Below are positions 31,783 to 39,297 of a DNA stretch of 64,000 nucleotides, in pieces. Where the stretch lies: positions 372,001 through 436,000 of the forward strand of contig JANQAI010000005.1 of the NCBI GenBank assembly GCA_024707145.1, read 5' to 3'. A program made the position numbers and the translations under genes. Numbering within the stretch: position 1 is the first letter of the stretch; every line of letters starts with the position of its first letter. Below the pieces are notes generated by a model. It had not been told where the DNA came from. It did no database searches and saw only the letters and a program-made list of their open reading frames with translations. Source of the DNA: Magnetospirillum sp. Lineage in GTDB: Bacteria > Pseudomonadota > Alphaproteobacteria > Rhodospirillales > Magnetospirillaceae.

Positions 31783-32613
31783 CTACTTCAGCGCATCGAT
31801 CTGCTTCTGCACCTCGACGCGGTCCTCGGAATCCTCGGGGATCAGCACCAGCAGGCGGGTCCACAGGTCGCGGGCCTTGGCGTCGTTGCCGGTCTGCGCT
31901 TCGGCCAGGCCCAGGAAGTACAGGCCGTCAGGGTTCTTGGGATCTACCGCCACCACCTCGCGCATCAGCTGGACGAAGTCGGGCGGCAGCATCGCGCCTT
32001 CCGGCACCTGGGACAGCAGCATGGCGCCGTATTCCAGCCGCACCTGCACGTCGCCAGGCAGCAGCGCCACCGCGCGCTTGTAGGCGGCCTGGGACTTCTC
32101 GGCCTCGCCCAGCACGCGCAGCGAGCGTCCCAGGGTGGCCCAGCCCTTGCCGTCATTGGGGCTCTTTTCCAGCCGGGCGGCCAGCGAATCCACCATGTTG
32201 CGGATCGTTGCCGCCTGGTCCTTCATCTCGGCGATCTTGGCAGCGCGTGAGGCGTAGGGCTGGTCGGGCAGCTGCGGCTGGCCCAGCAGGGAATAGACGC
32301 CGAAGCCGATCACCGGCACCACGGCGACGGTGACGGCCACCGCCAGGGCGCGGGAGCGGCCGGCGGCGGCGGTGGGCTTGCCGGTGTCGCCCAGCGCCAG
32401 GATGCGGCGCTGGATCTCGGTGCGGGCGGCGCCGGCCTGGTCGGCGGTCAGGGTGCCGCGCTCCAGCTCGCGTTCCACCTCGGCCAGCTGGTCCTTGTAG
32501 ACGGTCAGGTCGTAGGCGGCGCGCGAGACGGCCTGGGGCCGGGCGCGCAGCAGGGGAACCGCCAGCAGGGCGATGGTCGCCACGGTCATGGCGGCGAAGA
32601 CGATCCAGATCAT
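31783..32613 (-). CDS. ccmI: Cytochrome c biogenesis protein CcmI (CycH)
   Basis: This 276-residue membrane-anchored protein brings apocytochrome c to the CcmFH haem lyase. An N-terminal helix (MIWIVFAAMTVATIALLAVP) leads to the CcmI-1 segment with YKDQLAEVERELERGTLTAD, a second helix (ALAVAVTVAVVPVIGFGVYS) and a periplasmic TPR region (GWATLGRSLRVLGEAEKSQA, NPDGLYFLGLAEAQTGNDAK). Order and strand place it last in ccmC-D-E-F-G-H-I. A 115-base gap with a CGGCGAAC hairpin separates it from ccmH. Confidence 0.92.
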   Translation of the reverse strand: MIWIVFAAMTVATIALLAVPLLRARPQAVSRAAYDLTVYKDQLAEVERELERGTLTADQAGAARTEIQRRILALGDTGKPTAAAGRSRALAVAVTVAVVPVIGFGVYSLLGQPQLPDQPYASRAAKIAEMKDQAATIRNMVDSLAARLEKSPNDGKGWATLGRSLRVLGEAEKSQAAYKRAVALLPGDVQVRLEYGAMLLSQVPEGAMLPPDFVQLMREVVAVDPKNPDGLYFLGLAEAQTGNDAKARDLWTRLLVLIPEDSEDRVEVQKQIDALK

Positions 32614-32728
32614 TCCGGCGAACCTTTTCTCGTTCGCCGGTCAGCCGTCATTGAGGCGACGGCCAAGCGGGCGGATGCCCGCGCCCGGCGAGGGGCAATA
32701 CGGCGGGTCACGGAGTGGTCCGCCGGTA

Positions 32729-33199
32729 TCATTTATCTTCCTTCAGAAGGGCGTCCAGGCGTCGCTTCTCGGCTTCGGTCAGCGGCGCCGGCTGGGCGGG
32801 GGCGCCGGGGCCGGTGCGGCGGCGATAGAACGCCCACACCGCCGCCAGGCCCAGGGCCAGCAGGGTGAAGGGGCCGACCCATAGCACCAGGGTAGTGGCC
32901 TTGAACGGCGGTTTCAGCAGCACGTAATCGCCGTAACGGTCGACCACGAACTTCTTCACCTGCTCGTCGCTGGCGCCGGCCTGGATCTGCTCGCGCACGA
33001 TGATGCGCAGGTCCTTGGCCAGATCGGCGTTGGAATCCTCGATGGATTCGCTCTGGCAGACCAAGCAGCGCAGCTCCTTGCCCAGCTTCTCGGCGCGCCG
33101 CTCCAGCGCCGGGTCCTTCAGCATTTCCGATGGATCGGCGGCGAAGGCCGGCACGGCCGCGGTCAAAGCCAGGGCGAGGGCGAAACCAAGGCGCCTCAT
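32729..33199 (-). CDS. ccmH: Cytochrome c biogenesis protein CcmH (CycL)
   Basis: This 156-residue periplasmic thiol oxidoreductase reduces apocytochrome c CxxCH cysteines together with CcmG. A signal peptide (MRRLGFALALALTAAVPAFA) is followed by the redox motif LRCLVCQSESIEDSNADLAK (Cys 45 and 48) and a C-terminal membrane helix (LVLWVGPFTLLALGLAAVWA). The ATG at 33197-33199 overlaps the restored ccmG stop as ATGA. As sequenced, the frame is joined to ccmG without a stop, but a signal peptide in the middle of a chain is implausible and the join depends on one GAGCCTG insertion. Confidence 0.92.
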   Translation of the reverse strand: MRRLGFALALALTAAVPAFAADPSEMLKDPALERRAEKLGKELRCLVCQSESIEDSNADLAKDLRIIVREQIQAGASDEQVKKFVVDRYGDYVLLKPPFKATTLVLWVGPFTLLALGLAAVWAFYRRRTGPGAPAQPAPLTEAEKRRLDALLKEDK

Positions 33200-33736
33200 T
33201 TGTTCAGGCTCCTGGATGATGGGCAGCAGGGTGGTCTTCCACACCTCGGGGGTGATGGGGCCGATGTGCTTGTAGCGGATGACCCCGTTCTTATCGACCA
33301 CGAAGGTTTCGGGCGCGCCGGTGACGCCGAAATCGATGGCGGCCCGGCCCGGCGCCGGGTCGGCGCCGACGCGCTCGTAGGGGTCGCCGTTCTTGGTCAG
33401 CCACTTGGCGCCCTCGGCCGGATCGTCGCGCCAGTCGATGCCGTGGATGGGCACGATGCCGGCCTTCTTCAACTGCACCAGGGTGGGGTGCTCCTGCACG
33501 CAGGCGATGCACCACGAGCCGAAGATATTGACCAGCGACACCCGCCCCTTCAGGTCGGCGGTGGCCAGCCCGCTGTCGGCCGGGCGGCCGGGCAGCGGCG
33601 GCAGGGCCATCTCGGGCACCGGGCGGTCGATCAGCTGCGAGGGCAAGACGCGGGGATCGTGCCCCAGGCCCCATTTGAACACCGCGGCCAGGCCCAGGAA
33701 GGCCAGCAGCGGCAATACGAAGACAAGGCGGCGCAT
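33196..33736 (-). CDS. ccmG: Cytochrome c biogenesis thioredoxin CcmG/DsbE (frameshift at 3' end)
   Basis: This protein of about 179 residues is a membrane-tethered thioredoxin that keeps apocytochrome thiols reduced. The anchor is MRRLVFVLPLLAFLGLAAVF, the redox site is FGSWCIACVQEHPTL (Cys 76 and 79), and the thioredoxin cis-Pro lies in TGAPETFVVDKNG. At 33205-33211 the coding strand reads GAGCCTGAACAAATGAGG; deleting one C gives a C-terminus QELNK, a TGA stop and an ATGA overlap with ccmH, exactly the usual arrangement. Without the correction ccmG and ccmH read as one 335-residue fusion. Confidence 0.92.
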
Positions 33737-33751
33737 TGTCCTTCCCCTCTC

Positions 33752-35753
33752 TCAGGCCTTGGCCGGCTGCACGGCTGCCTTATCGCGACGGTTGGGGGCC
33801 CGGGTGGGGGCACCGACGCGGTGGCGGCGGTCCGACAGTGAAACCAGCCCGCCCAGCACCATGACCAGGGCGCCCACCCACATCCACGGCACCAGCGGGT
33901 TGAAGTACAGGCGGGTGACATAGCCGCCCGAAACGTCCTTGTCGCCGATCACCGCATAGACGTCGCCCCAGAAGGTGCCGACGATGGCGGCCTCTGTGGT
34001 GGGGCGCGGCGGCATCTTGTAGACCCGTTTGGCGGGGGTCATCTCGGCGAAGGGCCGTCCGTCCCTGCTCACCTCGAACACGCCCTCGGTGGCGATGTAG
34101 TTGGCGCCGGGCACGTCCTTCACCTCCTTCAGGGTGAAGGTGTAGCCGGCGACGGTGACCGCCTGGCCGATATGCTGGCTCTGCACCGATTCCACCTTCC
34201 ACGCCGAGGAGGCGGTGGCGCCGGCGATGAACACCGCCAGGCCGGCATGGGTCAGCGTCATGCCCCAGGCGGCGCGCGGCAGGCGGGCGGCGCGGCGGAG
34301 CGAGTCCGGCAGCGGTGCCTTGAACAGCCGCACCCGCTCGGCCCATTCCACCAGCGTGCCCAGGAACAGCCAGGCGGCCAGGCCCATGCCGCCGGCAGCC
34401 CACCACGGGCCGGCCGAGCCGCCCTGCAGGAACCAGGTGGCGGCGACGACGGCCACCGACAGGCCGACGGCGAATTTGAGGCGCAGCAGCACGGCGGTGA
34501 GGTCCGAGCGCTTCCACGACATCAGCGGGCCGACGGCCATGGCCAGCACCATGGGCACCATCAGCGGGACGAACACCGAATTGAAGAAAGGCGGACCCAC
34601 CGATACCTTGCCCAGGTCGAAGGCGTCGGCGAACAGCGGATACAGGGTGCCCAGCAATACCGTGCCGGCGCCGGTGGCCATCAGCACGTTGTTGAGCAGC
34701 AGCGCCCCCTCGCGCGACAGCGGGGCGAACAGGCCGCCGGTCTTCAGGCTGGGCGCGCGCACGGCGAACAGGGTGAACGAACCGCCGATGGCCACCACCA
34801 GCAGGCCCAGGATGAACACGCCGCGGGTCGGATCGCTGGCGAAGGCGTGCACCGAGGTGATGACGCCCGAACGCACCAGGAAGGTGCCCAGCAGCGACAG
34901 GCCGAAGGCGACGATGGCCAGGAAGATGGTCCAGCTTTTCAGCGCGTCGCGCTTCTCCACCACCACGGCGGAATGCAGCAGCGCGGTGCCGGCCAGCCAC
35001 GGCATGAACGAGGCGTTCTCCACCGGGTCCCAGTACCACCAGCCGCCCCAGCCCAGGCTCGTAATAGGCCCACCACGAGCCCAGCACGATGCCGCAGGTG
35101 AGGAACACCCAGGCGGCCAGGGTCCAGGGCCGCACCCAGCGGGCCCAGGCGGCGTCCACCCGGCCCTCGATGAGGGCGGCGATGGCGAACGAGAACGCCA
35201 TGGAGAAGCCCACGTAGCCCAGGTAGAGGAAGGGCGGGTGGAAGGCCAGGCCGGGGTCCTGCAGCAGCGGGTTCAGGCCGTTGCCGTTGATGGGCGGCGG
35301 GTCCAGGCGCTCGAACGGGTTCGAGGTGAACAGGATGAACAGCAGGAAGCCGACGGTGATCATGGCCTGCACCGCCAGGGCGCGGGACTTGAGGCCGGGC
35401 GGCAGGTTCCTGCCGAACAGGGTGACCGCCAGGCCGAACAGCGCCAGGATGGTGATCCACAGCAGCAGCGAGCCCTCGTGGTTGCCCCACACGCCGCTCA
35501 CCTTGTACAGCAGCGGCTTGTCGGTGTGGCTGTTCTGGGCCACGTTCAGCAGCGAGAAGTCCGAGGTGACGTAGGCGTGGGTCAGCGCCGCGAAGGCCAC
35601 CGCCACCAGCAGGAACTGCACCACCGAGGTGGGGCCGGACAGCCCCATCAGGACGGGGTCGTTGCGGCGGGCGCCCACCAGGGGCAGGCTGGCCTGCAGC
35701 AGCGCCACGCCCAGGGCCAGGATAAGGGCGAAATGGCCGATCTCGGCGATCAT
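33752..35753 (-). CDS. ccmF: Cytochrome c haem lyase subunit CcmF (one apparent frameshift)
   Basis: The corrected protein has about 666 residues and roughly 14-15 membrane helices. It accepts haem from CcmE and ligates it to apocytochrome c in the periplasm. The tryptophan-rich WWD region (restored GWGGWWYWDPVENASF) and haem-ligand histidines (VWGNHEGSLLLW, PFLYLGYVGF nearby) are visible. At 35054-35060 GAGCCTG replaces GAGCTG in the motif WWAYYELGWGG, splitting the gene right before the WWD core; removing one C rejoins it. ccmG follows after 15 bases. Confidence 0.94.
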
Positions 35754-35797
35754 GGACTGTCCTTCTCAAACCGCCGGCGCGTCCCCCTCTCCCTTCC

Positions 35798-35855
35798 GTC
35801 ATCGCCGGGCCTGACCCGGCGATCCATGGATGCCCGGGCCAGGCCCGGGCATGAC
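35798..35855. repeat. 'GTCATGCCCG' palindromic repeat, copy 3
   Basis: GTCATCGCCGGGCCTGACCC and GGATGCCCGGGCCAGGCCCG (ending GGCATGACGG) form two hairpins. It is inserted within the ccm operon between ccmE and ccmF, so transcription of ccmF-I must pass through it. Confidence 0.8.
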
Positions 35856-35884
35856 GGCAGGGGGGCGCGGCGCGCCGGAACCAT

Positions 35885-36334
35885 TTATTGCTTGGGCGGT
35901 TCGCCGCCCTGCCAGTGGCCGGTCTTCTTGATGGCCTCGGCCACTTCCTTGGGCATGTAGTTTTCGTCGTGCTTGGCCAGCACTTCCGAGGCCAGGAAGG
36001 TGCCGTCCTTGCCCATCTTGCCCTCGGTGACCACGCCCTGGCCCTCGCGGAACAGGTCGGGCAGCAGGCCCGAGAAGGTCACCGGCACGGCATGGGCGCC
36101 GTCGGTGATGCGGAAGCGCACGATGGCGCCCTCCTTGGCCACCGAGCCCTGTTCCACCAGGCCGCCCAGACGGATGCGGCGGCCCTCGGTAGGCACCTTG
36201 GCCTCGACGATCTCGGACGGGCTGAAGAAGAAGACGATGTCCTGGCGAAGCGCGGTCAGCACCAGCGCGGCGGCGGCGCCCACGGCCAGCACGCCAAGGA
36301 CGACGAAGTACAGGCGGCGTTGCTTGCGGGTCAC
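35885..36334 (-). CDS. ccmE: Haem chaperone CcmE
   Basis: This 149-residue periplasmic OB-fold protein binds haem covalently and carries it to CcmF. It has one N-terminal membrane helix (LYFVVLGVLAVGAAAALVLT), RRIRLGGLVEQGSV in the barrel, and the haem-binding SEVLAKHDENYMPKEV with His 122 and Tyr 126. The start is GTG at 36332-36334 and overlaps the ccmD stop in GTGA. Length is typical. A repeat lies in the 131-base gap to ccmF. Confidence 0.94.
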   Translation of the reverse strand: MTRKQRRLYFVVLGVLAVGAAAALVLTALRQDIVFFFSPSEIVEAKVPTEGRRIRLGGLVEQGSVAKEGAIVRFRITDGAHAVPVTFSGLLPDLFREGQGVVTEGKMGKDGTFLASEVLAKHDENYMPKEVAEAIKKTGHWQGGEPPKQ

Positions 36335-36555
36335 GAGGCTTGCTTCTCCGGCGCTTGCGTTTCCGGCGCGGCCTTGCGGCGGCGGGCGCGCCCGGGGCGC
36401 ATCTTCTGCAACTGTTCAAGTTCGGCTTCGCGCATCCGGACGGCGCGGAGCGAGGCGATCAGCACGGCGGCCATGGCCAGCACGGCCAAGCCATAGGCGG
36501 GCCAGACGAAGTCGCCGTAGCCGCCCATGGCAACGAACGAGGTCAGGGCGTCCAT
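36331..36555 (-). CDS. ccmD: Haem exporter subunit CcmD
   Basis: This 74-residue protein has a single membrane helix (DFVWPAYGLAVLAMAAVLIA) and a basic C-terminal tail (RPGRARRRKA), the hallmark of CcmD, which holds CcmE to the CcmABC complex. The ATG at 36553-36555, one base after the ccmC stop, gives the family start MDALTSFVAMGGYGDFVWPA. It is longer than E. coli CcmD (69) by a few residues. Confidence 0.88.
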   Translation of the reverse strand: MDALTSFVAMGGYGDFVWPAYGLAVLAMAAVLIASLRAVRMREAELEQLQKMRPGRARRRKAAPETQAPEKQAS

Positions 36556-36556
36556 G

Positions 36557-37297
36557 TCAGGCTTGCTCCCCTTGTCCGGCGGCATGCACCTGGGCCATGC
36601 GCAGGGTGCGCACCTTGGCGCCGGCGATCTCGGCCCGGGTGCGCAGGATCAGCACCACCACCCAGTAGGCGTGGAAGCCCACCGCCATCAGGATCAGCGG
36701 CACCAGCATGGAGGCGTCGATGCTGGGCCCGCCCATCTTCATGACGCTGGCCGGCTGGTGCAGGGTGTTCCACCAGTCCACCGAGTACTTGATGATCGGC
36801 ACGTTGACCACGCCCACCAGGGCCAGGATGGCGGCCGCCTTCTGCCCGCGCTGGGGATCGTCGAAGGCGTCGGCCAGGGCCATGTAGCCGAGATAGAGGA
36901 ACAGCAGGATCAGCATGCTGGTCAGGCGCGCGTCCCACACCCACCAGGTGCCCCACATGGGCTTGCCCCACAGGGCGCCGGTGACCAGGCAGATGGCGGT
37001 GAAGGCGGCGCCCACCGGCGCGGTGGCGCGCGCGATCAGGTCGGCCAGCGGATGCTTCCAGATCAGCGCCATGGCCGAGCATGCGGCCATGGCCACATAG
37101 CAGAACAGGCCCATCCACGAGGCGGGCACGTGGATGTACATGATGCGCACCGACTCGCCTTGCTGGTAGTCGGGAGGCGAGGCCACCAGGGCGAACCACA
37201 GGCCGGCCCCGAGGGTCAGGATGGCGACGCCGACGGCCCAAGGCAGGACCAGTGTGGCGATTCGCATGAAGCGGGCTGGATTGGCAAAACGGTGCAT
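36557..37297 (-). CDS. ccmC: Haem-handling membrane protein CcmC
   Basis: This 246-residue protein with six helices loads haem onto CcmE. Motifs include MYIHVPASWMGLFCYVAMAA, the tryptophan-rich WGKPMWGTWWVWDARLTSML and periplasmic His residues flanking it (in VPIIKYSVDWWNTLHQPASV). It is the first gene of the leftward ccm cluster. In many relatives ccmC directly follows ccmB, but here ccmAB lies some 16 kb away. Its promoter should lie in the 116 bases before 37297. Confidence 0.95.
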   Translation of the reverse strand: MHRFANPARFMRIATLVLPWAVGVAILTLGAGLWFALVASPPDYQQGESVRIMYIHVPASWMGLFCYVAMAACSAMALIWKHPLADLIARATAPVGAAFTAICLVTGALWGKPMWGTWWVWDARLTSMLILLFLYLGYMALADAFDDPQRGQKAAAILALVGVVNVPIIKYSVDWWNTLHQPASVMKMGGPSIDASMLVPLILMAVGFHAYWVVVLILRTRAEIAGAKVRTLRMAQVHAAGQGEQA

Positions 37298-37413
37298 GGA
37301 CGTATCCTTTACCGCTGTTCCGCGCTCAATTCCAGTGCGGCGACAGGCGCGGAGGGATATGGCGCGTTAGGGCCAGGATTCCATGGCGGTGGGTAAAGAA
37401 GGATTGACCATGG

Positions 37414-38154
37414 TCAGGCTCTGCCATGATCGGGACGCAGGTGCAGGGCCTTGTCCGGCCGCGCGCCCGCCAGCCAGCGTTCCGCCAGCCTGGGATTGTC
37501 CAGCAGGGCGGCCACGGCTGCGGTCAGCTCCAGCGACACCACCGCTTTGGGCGCCGCCTTGCCCAGGGACTTGAGCACGCCGGCCAGGGCGCTGTCGAAG
37601 ATGCGTTCGGGCGTCTCCAGGTAGACCGGCTTCAGTTCGCCTTTGCGCAGGCGTTCGCGCATGCCCTCCAGATCCTCGTAGCAGGCGATGCAGAACTCCA
37701 CGTCGATGGAATGCAGGCCGCGGCAGCGCAGCGGCCGCACCGCATAGATGGTGCAACCGCCCTCGGCGCCGAGGAAGGGGCAGGACAGGCGGGTGGCGGC
37801 ACGCTCCAGCGTGGTCATGCCCGTGGTGCGTTCGGCCACCTGGCGGACGCGTCCGGACAGGGCCTCTCCCTCCTCGGCGGGCAGGGTGCGCAGATGGGCG
37901 GCGATGCGCACGGCCTCGGGCACCGACACCCCCACCTGCTGGTGGCAGCACCAGCCGCAGCCGGCCTTGCACGCCGCCGCCGGAGCATCCAGCAGGTAGC
38001 GCACGTTGGAGCGCCGCGCGTTCCAGGTGGCGTCGGCCAGCCGGAACACCGCGTCCAGCGCGGCGCACAGGGCGGCGACGGTGGGCTTGGGCCAGCAGCG
38101 CGACATCTCGCCGCGAGCGGCCTCGATCAGGAAATCCTCGGAGGCGGCAAGCAT
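37414..38154 (-). CDS. YkgJ-family cysteine-cluster protein
   Basis: This 246-residue protein carries the YkgJ (CxxCxxCC) metal-binding pattern: ACKAGCGWCCHQQVGVS at about residues 65-81 and later RLSCPFLGAEGGCTIYAVRP and RCRGLHS, with the usual spacing of the family (zinc or iron chelating). A further FCIACYEDLEGM adds two cysteines. The N-terminal 60 residues and C-terminal 80 are helical and unassigned. The ATG at 38152-38154 is chosen over one 22 codons upstream that encodes a run of Arg. Enzymatic function is unknown. It is divergent from the peroxidase gene. Confidence 0.85.
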   Translation of the reverse strand: MLAASEDFLIEAARGEMSRCWPKPTVAALCAALDAVFRLADATWNARRSNVRYLLDAPAAACKAGCGWCCHQQVGVSVPEAVRIAAHLRTLPAEEGEALSGRVRQVAERTTGMTTLERAATRLSCPFLGAEGGCTIYAVRPLRCRGLHSIDVEFCIACYEDLEGMRERLRKGELKPVYLETPERIFDSALAGVLKSLGKAAPKAVVSLELTAAVAALLDNPRLAERWLAGARPDKALHLRPDHGRA

Positions 38155-38292
38155 GGGCGCGAGCCTAGACCGCCGCCGCCGCCGTTGCAATGGCGGCGCT
38201 TTCCCGAGAAAAGCCGCCATGTGAATTTAGCCTTTGAATTGTGCATAAGCTGGCCGATTATCCCAAAGTATGGGTGAATTGGGGATCGGGAC

Positions 38293-39297
38293 ATGGGTCC
38301 ATCCTTGCACAGGCTCGCCGCGGCGGCCGTGATCGGGTTGGGGATCGGAGCGGGAACGTGCATGGTGCCGGCCGGCGCCGCCGAGACGCTGGCTGTGCCG
38401 GTGGCCGCGCGCAGCCACGAAGCCATCCGGCCCCTGCGGGCGCCGCTCGGGCTGGACCCGCAGAAGGTGGCGCTGGGCCGCAAGCTGTTCCACGATCCCA
38501 TCCTGTCGGCCGACAACACAATCAGCTGCGCCACCTGCCATCCGCTGGCCAAGGGCGGCGCCGACAACCTGCCGGTGTCGCTGGGGGTGAAGGGTGCCGC
38601 CGGCACCGCCAACTCGCCCACCGTCTACAACACCAGCCTGAACCTGGCGCAGTTCTGGGACGGCCGAGCCACCACCCTGGAGGAGCAGGTCAACGGCCCG
38701 CTGACCCACCCGGCCGAGATGGCGGCCACTTGGCCCGACGTCCTGGCGCGCCTGCGCGCTTCGGCCTATGGCCGCGAGTTCCGCGCCGTCTACGGCGCCG
38801 AGCCGGCGGAAGCCAGCGTGCGTGATGCCATTGCCAGCTTCGAGCGCTCGCTGGTGACGCTGGATTCGTCCTTTGACCGCTGGCTGGCCGGCGACGACAA
38901 GGCGCTCGCCGACGAGCAGAAGCGTGGCTATGCCCTGTTCAAGTCCTATGGCTGCGCCTCGTGCCACCAGGGCGCCAACGTGGGCGGCAACATGTTCCAG
39001 CGCTTCGGCTTTTTCGGGAACTGGTTCCTGGACCGCGGCCGCTCCACCCAGGCCGACCTGGGCCGCTTCAACGTCACCGGCAAGCCGTCCGACAAATACG
39101 TGTTCAAGGTGCCCAGCCTGCGCCTGGTCACGCTGACCCCGCCCTATTTCCACGACGGCAGCGTGGCCGACCTGAAGCAGGCCATCCGCCTGATGGGGCA
39201 GTATCAGCTGGGCCGCGACATCGCCGAGCCCGATATCGACCTGATCGTCGCCTTCCTCGGCAGCCTGGTGGACCCGGCAAGGCTGGCCGGTCCATGA
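38293..39297 (+). CDS. Di-haem cytochrome c peroxidase (CcpA/MauG family)
   Basis: This 334-residue exported protein reduces hydrogen peroxide with electrons from a cytochrome, or acts as a MauG-like oxidase. A signal peptide ends near PAGAAETLA. Haem sites are ISCATCHPLAKGG (about residue 79) and GCASCHQGANVGG (about residue 222). PLGLDPQKVALGRKLFHDP and the C-terminal PPYFHDGSVADLKQAI are family motifs. Its maturation needs the Ccm system encoded in this window. Its stop overlaps the start of a sensor kinase gene (ATGA), so the two are translated together. Confidence 0.92.
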   Translation: MGPSLHRLAAAAVIGLGIGAGTCMVPAGAAETLAVPVAARSHEAIRPLRAPLGLDPQKVALGRKLFHDPILSADNTISCATCHPLAKGGADNLPVSLGVKGAAGTANSPTVYNTSLNLAQFWDGRATTLEEQVNGPLTHPAEMAATWPDVLARLRASAYGREFRAVYGAEPAEASVRDAIASFERSLVTLDSSFDRWLAGDDKALADEQKRGYALFKSYGCASCHQGANVGGNMFQRFGFFGNWFLDRGRSTQADLGRFNVTGKPSDKYVFKVPSLRLVTLTPPYFHDGSVADLKQAIRLMGQYQLGRDIAEPDIDLIVAFLGSLVDPARLAGP

